Positions 32,872 to 43,160 of a stretch of 64,000 nt of DNA are shown in pieces. The notes under the pieces are model-generated. The model was not told the DNA's origin, ran no database searches, and worked only from the letters and a program-made list of their open reading frames with translations. This DNA is from Paraphaeosphaeria minitans. Lineage: Eukaryota; Ascomycota; Dothideomycetes; Pleosporales; Didymosphaeriaceae. The first letter of the stretch is position 1. Each line of letters opens with the position of its first letter. The stretch spans positions 310,001 through 374,000 of the forward strand of contig WJXW01000003.1 in the NCBI GenBank assembly GCA_015832175.1, in the 5' to 3' direction. Made by a program: the position numbers and the translations under genes.

Positions 32872-35800
32872 CTATTCGTCACTCAATGTCACGCCTCCAT
32901 CCTCGGTAAAAAACCACACCTCATCCCCACTCTGGTCTTCCACTGCCCTTTCCGTATCCAGATCCCCAGCCGCGTCTCCCACCATCTCGTTCCTTGCCTT
33001 CAACACCTTACAAGCCTCCCACGCAGCCACAGTCTCCGCATTCAGCCTCTTGACGCCCGCCACCACACCACCCACGTCCACCCCTCCTACCCTTACCTGA
33101 CACCTATATATTCTCTTCATGCCGCTCGACACATCGTCTTCACTAACTGGGACATACTGCACGCCCTTCTCGACGGCAAGAATCCCCAGCCGCTCCTTCG
33201 GATGCAAGCAATCGACTTCATCTCTCAGAATCCTATCCAAACACTCCAGAATCCCCAAATGTCCAACGAACACCTCGCACGCAGCGATGTCGCCCCGACT
33301 GTCGACGTAGACAGCCCCAAGCACCGACTCGACAATGTCGGAAAGGAACTTAGGGCTGTCGGTCAATGCGAGGACATGCCACGGAAACGCCTTCTCATGC
33401 TGCAGACCATGCCTAATCGCGTCCTTTGCAGCATCGTACTGCGCAACCGCTGCATCCCGCGTAGCCACCAGCGCCGCAGCGTCGGACCGCAGAAACTGCC
33501 ACAGACACCTGTGATGCACCTCTGTATGCATGTCCGGGGGTATCGTGCGCTCCTCCGGCACCGTGGTCTCGAACATGCGGAAAGCGAGGAACGCGGCGTT
33601 CGCCATCGCGGTGCGTATGCCGTGCATCTTCGCGTGTCCGAGCTCCGGCGCATGCGCGTAGAGCCGCCGTGAAATGATGTAGTCCAGCACTGCATCGCCG
33701 AGGAATTCGAGGCGCTCGTAGGAACAATTTTCCAGTGGGCCTCTGTAGGAGGCGTGGGTTAGGGCTTCTAGGAGAGCCATTTTTTTGGTGAAAGTGTACC
33801 CGATGAGTTTCTCTACCGTGGCGAGGTTGGTTATGGTTACGTCGGCGGGGACGGCGTCATAGAGGATGCGGTTTGCGTCTGGTACGGGGGTCCATGTTTC
33901 GATCGGGAGGAGAGTCTGCATGCAGGTGAGGGCTTTGTGGAAGCTGCCGATGAGATAGGAGGCGCCGACGAGGGACTCGATGACGTCGGCGAGGCTTTTT
34001 GAGGAGATTTTGGACGGGGTAGGTGTGGTGTCATTGTAGAGCACCTCCCCGGCGTAGCGGGGTCTCCATTTTGCGCCTGTGAAGCGTTTCCGGATGATGA
34101 ATCTGTCGAGACCGCAGGCTAGGGTTGCACGGGCGAAGAAGCCGTTTGAGACGATTTTGCCTGTACACGGTTGTTCGAATTAGTGGAAGCTACAACCTAG
34201 TCATGCAGTAAATCATAGATGTGAACAGCAATCTCGCAATATACCAAAGTATGGCAAACTTGTGCACTTCTGGGGGTATCTAGCGATTCGGAAATGCTCA
34301 CGTACCTTTCCTTCCTGTAAGAAAGCTTTCCGGCTTCCTCAGATGGCTTGCCATAAGGTGAACAGAAGCGATGAACTTGACGATGCAGTCTCCAAAGAAC
34401 TCGAGTCTATAGATACCTCGCATTAGAGAATGACCGAAGAATCAATAAGAGGGAAAGGAAAGGCCAAACGCCAGCGCAATGCTGTTCGTTTGGTCAAACA
34501 CACCTTTGATAATGAGCAATATCTCCCGTGCTCGACGAGGTCAGTGCTTGGATCAGCAAAGGCAGATGATCAACCTCGTGGAACTTCAAGGGTGCAAGGA
34601 GCCCAAGGCGTAGTGAATCCGTCGTCAAATACATCTCGTAGCGGTACAGAATTGCTGGCATCAGCATAGCGCAGACGGAATGGGAAACCGGTACCATGTC
34701 CACGAAGCATTCCGATATAGGGAACTCTTCTATTCTCGTATAGGCCTCGTTCTCTCGTTGCCTTTTCGGTACTGGGTAGAGGAAATCGCGCCGCTTGGGC
34801 ACCCGGGAGACTCGCAGCTTGGGTGTTGGTACGGAAGCAGAGTCTTCAGTGTGCAAATCGATGGATATCGGGAGCCACTTCCGCTCGTCTCCTTTGACTT
34901 TGATTTGACCCCATCGACTGAGATCGGTCTTGCCTAGGCTCAAAACGTATAGAGCTTCAAAACACCCAACTGCGTCCAATTTCCATTTCAAGAGTTTGTC
35001 AAGGTCCCAGCTCGATTGGGACGCATCACTTGGAACAAGAAGCCATAGGAAGTCGCAGCGTGACTTATAGATGCGTGTGCCATGTGCTGAATCCAGAATG
35101 GTCTGAGTGATGTAACGCATTGTCGAGAGTTCATTGGCAGACAGTGTGACCTCCTGTTGCCTGTGACTTCTTACGGTTATGCGCTTGGATTCATTCCAGA
35201 ACAAAGTAAAGTCGGGTACAGCTGGCAGTTGCACAGTAAGGTAGAAGTTCATGTAGAAAGGTTGCTCTTGCATGCCCTGGAACTCCAATGTTGTGCGGTA
35301 GTACCTGTGCTGGTTTTGCTCCCAACAAGTTGCAATGTGAAGCCAGGGATCGAGGGTAGGGGATATTTCGATCATCGAAGCAGTTCTGTCAGATTTCTGG
35401 AACTCTGCGGCCACGGCGTCCTCTTCTTCTTTCACCGGCAGAAGGTTGTTGCTCACCAGCCCATTTTTATGGAGCATCTTGTACGCTTCGAATGCCACGT
35501 CTTTTGCAGCCATGCGCTCTGTCCTCCAGGTCTGCAGGCTGCGCACTACTCTCAAGGTGGGATCGACGGCAAGCGGGAGTGTGACTTCAGCTGCGATGTT
35601 GCCGCTCTCGTCCTCGAACCCAAACTGTGGCCTGGTATCAACATACGGATCGGAGCTGAGGAGAGCACAGAAGTGATTGAGATGTGGCACGGCGTTATCG
35701 AGCGTAAGTAAAGCGCTATGGATACGTGAGTAAGTTTTGTTCCAGTGGGGCAAACACGCAAAAACGTACCCGGTACTTGCAACTCGGTAGAACCGCTCAC

Positions 35801-37817
35801 CCACTTCATGAACCATCTCCCTTTGCTCAGCAGTCTTCACGCGACGCAGGTCATCCTCATATGCATTTTTCATCTCTTGCTCGAGCATTTCCCACGTTGT
35901 TGGAGCTCGATCACCTACTCCACCCGGCGAGAATATGATGTACTTTGACTCCATTCTTCTTGCCCGCCCACGGCGCTGCACGAATGACTTGAGGTTCTTG
36001 GGACTCTCAAAGCAAATGACAAGATGACAAGCTGACACATCGATACCTTCTTCCAAAACGGTAGTCGCAATGATTAGGTTTATGTCTCCGTTTCTGAGTT
36101 TATCTAGGGTGTCCTGCTGGTTCTTGGGTTCGATCATGGTTGCGATGCTGGATTTTCGCTTTGAAGACACAGAGCTTCCCACAAATGTCCCTATGTTGAG
36201 TTTACCTTGCAACTTTGGGTGAATCGAGATGATTTCGGCCAGGGCGGCCACCCAAACTCTTTGCTCCACAAAAATGAGACCTGTCAAACTGGGGTTGGCT
36301 TCTGATGCGAGAAGATTAACTAAAGTTTCGACCTTGTGTGACAATTTGTCAAGCGACATGGGTCCAGAGGCGTAGTCCGTCGGCAAGGGAAGTCGGTCGA
36401 GTATTTTCAGAAGGTGGTCCATTTCCGCGTGGGACAAATCAAGTAGTTGATCAGAAGAGTGGTTCTTATACTAATTTCAGCTTGCGCACTGTATAAAACA
36501 TGAGTCGGTGTACCTTACACGCTTTCGAAACCGGGCGATGGCTTGTTGTAGGCACCAATCGGCTACAGAGGGCCCTAGCTCTGCTGTAGTGGTCTTATGT
36601 TTGGCCACCAGAGTCTTCAATTCGTTTAAGCTGTAAGTGGTGTGCTTGAAGTATGCGTCTTCAAGCTTCTTCGAAGCGTTGTGGTGCTTGTTGGGGTTGT
36701 TGACCAAGTCCAACACGTAAGGATCACTGTGAATGTCGTAGTTCAGGAGCTGTGAAATTAGCTCCGCAAACATAGGAGAATCCATCTCGACGGTGGGAGC
36801 ATAGCTGACTCGGATGAGCTGCGGTTTATGCACAAAGCGAAGAAGCTCAGAGCCTGATCGTTCATAAGCGTGAGTTATGTCGCTAGTCCTGCTCAAGAGA
36901 ACCTACGATGAATCTTCGGCGTCTTTGTGATTGCATTGAGATTTCTCTCAATTACTCTGTTTTTTTCAGAAATTTCTCACTTGACACATTTCGAGACCCA
37001 CTCTAGTGCCTCGTCATTAACTTTTGCTTTCATCACTGGACTCGCGGTGAGCCCAAGTATCTTAGGTAGATACACGCCCTCCCGAAGTCTTGGTAAATAG
37101 TGATCAGCCAATAATATATTGGCAGGATGTTTCCCAGTGCAATCTGGCATGTTAGCGCCGTGATATTTAACAAAATGTATCCCGAAACGTACGGTGCGCT
37201 AAAGAATGTTAACTTGTACGCAAGCAGTAATATCGTGGTTCCTAACCTTCGTCGAATATAAGTAGAGCCAGCTTGCTCATTTGCACAAATCCATGATCGC
37301 ATGCGTCAAGTAATACCTTGTGCGTGGATACCACAATACGGACGTTAGCGAGCACGGCATCCCAGGTCCTTTGGTCAGTCCAGTGATCGACATTGTCATT
37401 CCCAGTAAGCAGTTGTATTCCATACGCTGGAAGGCTTGACTTAAAAACTTTGAATTGCTGTTCGCAGAGTGCTACGTTGGGTGCGAGGAACCAAACGAGC
37501 TGGCTTTTATTAGGCCTTGAGTGGACAACATAGTAGCTGAGTTGGACGCACCTTGTTGGAATCGCAGGTTTCGAGCTCCGAAGCTGTCCGAGCTAGAGCT
37601 CTGCAGAAGTGTCAGTAGCGGATGAGCAAAGAAAACTGAAAAAAAAGCCCACGAACATATGCGTTTTGCCGCTGCCTGTGTCCTGGACTACGATAATATT
37701 CTCTTTGAGGCTCGCTTCAAGCATCTCAGCCTGATACGTGCGAAGGCGAATTTCTGCATGCTCGACATGTTGATCGATAGGTGCGTCTTTATCCTGTAAA
37801 CCGTTCACGAGCTCCAT
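32872..37817 (-). CDS. DCL2: Dicer-like protein 2 (RNA silencing)
   Basis: Ten reverse-strand exons: 37817-37657, 37600-37552, 37499-37247, 37198-37193 (6 nt), 37143-36981, 36944-36907, 36853-36519, 36470-35770, 35715-34504, 34406-34306, 34160-32872 (the 37143/36944 pair is split by a tentative 36-nt intron). This gives 1,435 residues in frame. The helicase domain has Walker [17 protein letters not shown] (DEAH box), [21 protein letters not shown] and QRRGRARR. A dimerisation domain ([13 protein letters not shown]) follows. RNase IIIa has [12 protein letters not shown] and [16 protein letters not shown]; RNase IIIb has [12 protein letters not shown] and [12 protein letters not shown]. The acidic residues of both sites are present. 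There is no PAZ domain and only a short C-terminal dsRBD-like region, as in fungal DCL2. It cuts dsRNA to siRNAs in quelling and antiviral defence. Despite relics on both sides, I see no disabling lesion. Confidence 0.94.
37193..37198 (-). other. Candidate 6-nt micro-exon encoding part of the DCL2 DEAH box
   Basis: On the reverse strand the context is TTCTTTAG|CGCACC|GTACGT, between introns 37246-37199 (48 nt) and 37192-37144 (49 nt). With it the protein reads FDEAHHCTGKHP, the canonical motif. Skipping it gives FDEDCTGK, which lacks the motif histidines, in an otherwise open frame. Confidence 0.75.
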
Positions 37818-38106
37818 CAAAGCTTGTCACGAAGACTTTGTTGTGTCGGATGGAGAGAAGGTTTGGCGCCCTCGAATGAAGGGTAAATGCAGCCCGCACT
37901 AAGCCTGATCTGGACAGGTTCGGCAGTGAACCTGTGTTCCAAAGGTGACCAGTCACACCACAGACATCAAAGCCAAATGTAAATGCACATTGCAGATACC
38001 ATCTATTTCATGTTCGTCATATGCCAGAGCGAGCCTGCGTGAGCGCCGGCAGTCGGTCTATCATTACATGCCCACCCGAGGTGCTGCTGCTAACGGATTT
38101 CGCACT

Positions 38107-39107
38107 CTACAGGTTCGTCAGGTAGTCCTCGACTTCTTGCGGACTCAGCTTTCTGAAGCGGGGTCCGACAGCCCCCTCGACACCCTCGACACCAAGTAAT
38201 CGCTCCTCTGGCGGGCCGACAATGCCGATCTCGACAGTGTCGCCGTTCATCTCACCTTCTATCGTCTCCTTGAGCGTGAGCAGGGCAATGTGGATGGCAT
38301 CCTCCAACTCCAAGCCTTCAGTATACCTCTTCTCGAGGAAAGTTTTCGCGCTGGTAGCGCTCTTGCCAATGGCCGTTGCTTTCCACGGGAAGTAGCTGCC
38401 GCTGGGGTCGACCTGGTACAGGCTGGGTCCGCCCTTCAGGATGCCGCCGGTCTTACCGGTAATCTTCTTCCTCTCTGCGTCTGCTTCCTCTTCAGTCTGC
38501 TTCGTCTCCGATTCCGGCTCAATTCCGTCATCCCACCCCGCAATCAGCAGGCTGACGCCGTACGGCCGAACACCACCCGACTGCGTCGCCTCCTGCATAA
38601 CACGCGCAACGTCCTGGACCAATATCCTCGTTGGCGGGTACTCGTTGTAGATGCGCTTGTAGCCGGTATGTGAGACTTTGCGCGCCTTGTCAACGAGCAC
38701 ACGGTAGTCCGGACCCATGCCTGAGTAGACCATGCCGATGTTGGGGGTGATCAAGCTGACTTTCGAGGACGACGACGAATCGATGAGCGGCGATGACGAC
38801 TTCTTTTCGGTTGCGAGGACGATGCCGTTTGTAGCTGATCGAATTCGTTAGTAGAGACTGGCCAATACAGAGATGCAAACTTACCCTTGATACCTAGAGA
38901 GGTGACACCCTGGTTGACCGCATTCAAGGCATACTCTAGAGTGCTGTTAGTCGCCATTTCGCACCTATGCTAAGCTTCCCGCGCGCCATCCGTACCTATC
39001 TGCACCAGCTTTCCGCTGCATCACAGTTAGCGAATGGCCTTCGAGGGGGCCAGAGGTATTTACCTGGGCGAGAATGTGGTGAGCGAGAAAGAGTATCGGT
39101 CGGCCAT
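38107..39107 (-). CDS. PRE8: 20S proteasome subunit alpha type-2
   Basis: Four reverse-strand exons: 39107-39064, 39015-38996 (20 nt), 38935-38885 and 38834-38107, giving 280 residues. Introns are 39063-39016, 38995-38936 and 38884-38835. The N terminus is [20 protein letters not shown], then [20 protein letters not shown], the proteasome-alpha signature. [11 protein letters not shown] and [16 protein letters not shown] follow. [20 protein letters not shown] and [18 protein letters not shown] are alpha2 blocks. It is about 30 residues longer than yeast Pre8 because of a charged loop ([20 protein letters not shown]), an insertion I believe is common in filamentous ascomycetes. Alpha2 is part of the gate ring of the core particle. 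Confidence 0.96.
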
Positions 39108-40132
39108 TATGCGTGCGTCGACAGCAGCGTATGGTCGAGGTAGGAGGTATCGAGGAGCGACCGAGAGGAGTATAGCAGGTAGAGCTGGGTGAGGCGGGAT
39201 CGAGGTGTTGTCGGAGCTTAAGGCGCAACAGTTGGTCTACGCGGCGAGCTTGCCTAGTCGCCAAGCTTGGAGCTGATGTCACGTGCACTAGCGTCATTGC
39301 TCCGCTGCCTACCCCCAAAGCTGAACCTCTTTCTCACGTTATCCCTTCTTTACTTCCAAGAATCCAATAATCTCTCAGCCTTCATCGACAACAATCCTAT
39401 CACACTGTTCAATCCGAGAAAGAATGCATCATCGCCTCAACGATTGTGAATACAAGCTATCGATACCTAGGTAGGTAGGTAGGTAGGTAGGTATAGGTAG
39501 CAGGTAGAACAAGTCACGAAACTCCGCAACAGCTGTTTCTCCAACGCAATATGCGGTAGAATCTTTACAAATGCCATCTTCAATGGGCATGGCTGTGAGC
39601 CATACGTCTTATAATTGTATGGTATATAGTATCAGCATACCCTCCGCATCAAATGTCCTTCTCGCGGGCCCAACACCCTCGCTGGCATTGAGATGGATTT
39701 GATGTCTCGTAATTTCTCAGGGTTAAGACTTAGGCAGGAGCCATAACTCATGGCGCAAACCCTTTCTAGATCAACTAGCTCGCAACTTATGGCAGGAATA
39801 GAAGCTCACGTTCTACGGCTTTGAGGTCAACGTCTCCTGAGCCCTCTTATTCGAAAGAGCTCGTGCTCGGCCCAGACTCGCGATTCTCGTCTTCCTCGTA
39901 CATTCAACTACCATCGGATTCCTTCAACTAGCCCAGATGATATTGTGCATTATTACCCGTTGCAGCTGCCATGGCCTGGAGCCTCAGGTATGGATGGATG
40001 TATATTGTGCACGTGACGGCTGCCCCGCACTTGGCTAGCGCATGCTCTGGGCGGCGACACCCCAACCAATAACCACCTCCACCATACCTACGTCACCAAC
40101 GACGTGATAAGCCGCGTGAGACGCATATAAAC
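39108..40132. other. Spacer with a GGTA microsatellite
   Basis: About 1 kb upstream of two divergent transcription units. At 39463-39505 lies GATACCTAGGTAGGTAGGTA continuing as (GGTA)n. TATA-like CATATAAAC at 40125-40133 sits directly at the start of the small gene at 40133. No gene is supported in between. Confidence 0.5.
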
Positions 40133-40339
40133 ATGCCGTCTTCCTTCTCCTCAGACTCGGCACGCAAACTGATCCAGGAATACTACGTGAATAAAGTCGA
40201 TACCGTCTCTCAGATCAAAACCGACGACGCCAAACCTACAGAACCAACAGAACAACTCGACGGCTTAAAGCTTGACGAAAAGAAGCCCCAACGCCCGCCT
40301 CCAGTTTACGCCCGGAAACCCGAACAGCAAAACGAATAG
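40133..40339 (+). CDS. Small hydrophilic protein, 68 residues, unknown
   Basis: An uninterrupted frame starting MPSSFSSDSARKLIQEYYVN. It has a short amphipathic helix (SARKLIQEYYVNKVD), then a Lys/Glu/Pro-rich tail (PTEQLDGLKLDEKKPQRPPP). Amino-acid composition looks like real protein rather than antisense noise. It ends five bases before the ATG of the next small gene on the same strand. It may be a separate gene, the first cistron of a two-cistron mRNA, or a long upstream frame. No family is recognised. Confidence 0.5.
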   Translation: MPSSFSSDSARKLIQEYYVNKVDTVSQIKTDDAKPTEPTEQLDGLKLDEKKPQRPPPVYARKPEQQNE

Positions 40340-40344
40340 CAAAC

Positions 40345-40735
40345 ATGCCTGTCCACCCCGCCGAAGAGAACGCCACTGGCAGTACGCACCGCACCTCCCT
40401 CGCCTGCCGATTCATTTTGCTGCTGTGCATCATGCTCGTGTTATGACGAACCGTGCTGATCATCATCGTTCAGGCATCACCGACCAGGTCGCCAAAGAGT
40501 CCCCCGACTCAAACGCGTCCACACACCAGCACCACGACGTGGACACCGGCGCTTCCTCTGGTGGCTCCAACGCGTCTGCGATGGCACACAAGGGTGCTCC
40601 CGTACGTGTTACCTCGCTGCACTTGAGCGAATGCAGCATACTGATTCTCTACAGGGACCCGTTCAATCCGAGAACATTGGCGAGCCCGCGAGCAAGGAGG
40701 AGCTCAAGAAGCGCGCTGAGGAGCTGAACAAATAA
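40345..40735 (+). CDS. Small acidic hydrophilic protein, 81 residues, unknown
   Basis: Three exons, 40345-40381, 40474-40601 and 40655-40735, close in frame and give 81 residues. Introns: 40382-40473 (GTACGC...TTCAG) and 40602-40654 (GTACGT, branch ACTGAT, CTACAG). The protein starts MPVHPAEENATGSITDQVAK, has a Ser/Asn/His-rich middle (ASTHQHHDVDTGASSGG) and ends with a charged helix (SKEELKKRAEELNK). There is no signal peptide, membrane segment or cysteine. Three well-formed exons in phase support a real gene. The function is unknown; the composition resembles small disordered stress-type proteins. Confidence 0.7.
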
Positions 40736-41021
40736 ACCTACGTACACTTGTGTGCCGGCATGCCGGATAATAGCATACAGCTACCCCTCAAGCAGAGCAG
40801 CACATAGGTCCTAGGAAATGAAATGAGGCACACAAGCTAACAGCACATTGCTGTGGGAAATACAATGTATTGACCTTTCACGGCACACGCGTCCTCGGCT
40901 TCCGGCACTCCATGATCCTTTCTATCAAGCAGTGAAACCTACGCAGTCTAAATCGTTTACTGACTCGATGGAGACACTTGCGGCATGTTCATCCTTCCAC
41001 TTGACTAGCAGCCTGCCCTCG

Positions 41022-41407
41022 TCACCGCACCCGCGGCCAAAATAGCGTCACTGCACCCACAACAATCACAGCCACAACCCCCAGCATGGCCCATGTGCCC
41101 TTCTTCTTCCATGAACTATACCCTGGCCACCTACTCGAAGACGTCGTCTGGCTTTCGAGATCAGCGTGGGTGGTGTATACCTGCTTTTTATCAGTATTAT
41201 CGTACGATGTAAATATGAGTAATGTGGAAGGGGCTTGGGAAGATGCTGCCATAGGGGGTAACAGACCCGCAAGGGCGGATGTGATCGTGTAGAAGCGTTT
41301 ACGAGCGTTGAAGCCGAGGAGAAGGTTTTTGTGGACGTAGTGGTGGGTTGCCTGGTGATACTGGTGGGGATTCTGGCTTGACGGAGGGTTTGTAGGTAGG
41401 TTGTCAT
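41022..41407 (-). CDS. Small mitochondrial-type single-pass membrane protein, 99 residues
   Basis: Two reverse-strand exons, 41407-41267 and 41180-41022, give 99 residues. The intron (41266-41181, 86 nt) begins GTCTGT, has TACTGATAA as branch site and ends AAGCAG; both borders are phase 0. The N terminus MTTYLQTLRQARIPTSITRQ continues with Ser, Thr, Arg and no acidic residues, a good mitochondrial presequence. After a soluble stretch (VYTTHADLESQTTSSSRWPG) comes WKKK and one transmembrane helix, AMLGVVAVIVVGAVTLFW, with a short basic end. A longer unspliced frame also crosses this DNA, but only the spliced model combines the presequence with the membrane helix. The family is unknown. Confidence 0.65.
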
Positions 41408-41988
41408 GGTTGGTGGTGAGGTTTCGGCTTGGAAAATGGGGAGTGCATAATGCATGGGGTTGGTGGTTCGGTGTGAGCATTTTGCTGGTGGAATGTGTGT
41501 TGCTGTGCGCTGTTTCGCAACAGTGATGGAAGTCTGATATGGGCATTGAAGGATTGGTGTGCTTCACATATGTTGCTGCTGCGGTCACACAGTCTACTTG
41601 GGGGGTATTCACGCGACATTCATCGCCAGAAAGTGAAGTGGGCCACAGCGACGGCATTCTTGCAGGTATTTGGGTCGGGTCTGATTCTAAGTTTTTTGGG
41701 TAGGCGGTAGGCATGGTCTTGTTCGAATCGTTGATAAGCTAAATATTTGAGTTGCCACATATACATCCGGTGCTATAAATACTGTAATTCTGGAGACCAT
41801 TTTCTAAAAGATCATTGTTGGTGAGGGGGAAGTGAAGCCTCCAACCTTCTAACATTACTTTGTGGGGATAACAAGCTGTCTTCAGCCCTACGAAAGAGCC
41901 GGTTTACATCAACGTCAAAAATTAAGGTAATTATAGCAATTCAGAGGACCCATGCATTCTCGCTGGATGCGAATACCGCACTCTCCTT
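41408..41988. other. Spacer upstream of the small mitochondrial-type gene
   Basis: No gene or repeat that I can support; presumably promoter DNA, running into the NRPS relic. Confidence 0.4.
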
Positions 41989-42790
41989 TTGAAGTGCAAA
42001 CCTCTGCATACTAGTGTCTACGATCAAACCAATGACATGAAGCCCTTCGAACACGGGTGCTTGCAGAGCATTGATCGAAGCGGCCATGAATTGGACGGTG
42101 TGTGCAAACTTCAGCACTTGATTGCTATCCATGACCGACAACCAACCGCTTCCGCCGAAATGTGCTGGAGCGAAAGTTCTTTTCAAGCTGTGGAGAAGTT
42201 GGCAACTTATCCTCTTACGGTTCGATTCTACGTGAACTATTCTAGCGTGGATGTGACAACGAACTACGATGAATCCGTTTTTTATGGAAAGCAGCTGGAG
42301 CTTGTACTGGCCAACTTCGAGCAGATTCTCCGTCAGCTTGCGACCGCATCCGTTAGGTAGCCGACCACTGAGGTCCCTGAACCCACTAGGTAAATGGAAT
42401 AACCAAAGAATCATGATGCTCAACCACAATATATCGGCAGGTCTTGAGACTTGTATAGATCAGCTCTTCGACATTCAAAGAGTGGCTTGGAGGCCGTACA
42501 TTCTGGGGACATTCAATTAAGTTACCAAGGCCTTTACGAATATTCTATCCGTCGCTCCTATCATCTGCCAATACCGGCTATTGGCCGTGAGGTCCTTGTA
42601 CCGCTGATTCGACAGGTCGACATGGACCATCGTTGCGCAGCTCGGTGTTCTATACGCGGGAGGTGCCTTCCTGGTCATGGGCACAACTCACCCTGTACAG
42701 CAGCTTACATCAATCCATTCAAGACACCGGTGCTCCTTTAGTCCTCGCTTCGAAGTCGCGCGAATAGCTTCGCCGCACCATCACACCCCA
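41989..42790 (+). pseudogene. Nonribosomal peptide synthetase relic (condensation end plus adenylation start)
   Basis: At 41989-42360 an open piece carries SSFQAVEKLATYPLTVRFYV and FYGKQLELVLANFEQILRQL, typical of the C-terminal end of an NRPS condensation domain. After stops, 42495-42615 reads LSYQGLYEYSIRRSYHL and GREVLVPLI, the A1 region of an adenylation domain. In a second frame, 42612-42715 reads MWTIVAQLGVLYAGGAFLVM-type sequence (here TWTIVAQLGVLYAGGAFLVM), the A2 motif. In a third frame, DTGAPLVLAS follows. The order C then A1 then A2 is correct, but at least two frameshifts and several stops break it, and the rest of the module is absent. It is a remnant of a once larger synthetase gene. 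Confidence 0.72.
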
Positions 42791-43160
42791 AGTCTTTGTT
42801 ATCCCCCTGAAACGATCGCGGCGGTACCATGGGAGGTAGAGCAGCAGGCCATTCTGCCAAGGGTCGAGTAGGTAGTAGGTAGACACTGTGCTGCCTCTAC
42901 CTAGAAAAAACGAAGACCACGGCGCTGCATGGACGTGAGCCAAGCCTCACGCGCAAATCATCACGAAAGATTGAGAAGGAAAAAAAATTCCGATGCATGG
43001 CTACGAGGGCTACTACCGTTCCATAACTTGATTTGAAAAAATACAGGCAAATGACCGACTAGCAAACAAACCGAGTACAAAAAACGCCAAAAGAAAGTAA
43101 AAACACCAGTTCTTCCCACGTACTTCATGCACTCCAATCATCGCCTTTCCTTCTGTCATT
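42791..43160. other. Spacer downstream of the giant LPMO gene
   Basis: Includes GTAGGTAGTAGGTAGAC at 42868-42885 and A-rich stretches (42906-43110). Probably contains the 3' untranslated region of the reverse-strand gene that ends at 43161. Confidence 0.4.

Noticed and set aside
32872..37817. DCL2 as a pseudogene because it is split into many open pieces
   Set aside because: All pieces join through GT-AG introns in phase, and every helicase and RNase III catalytic motif is intact.
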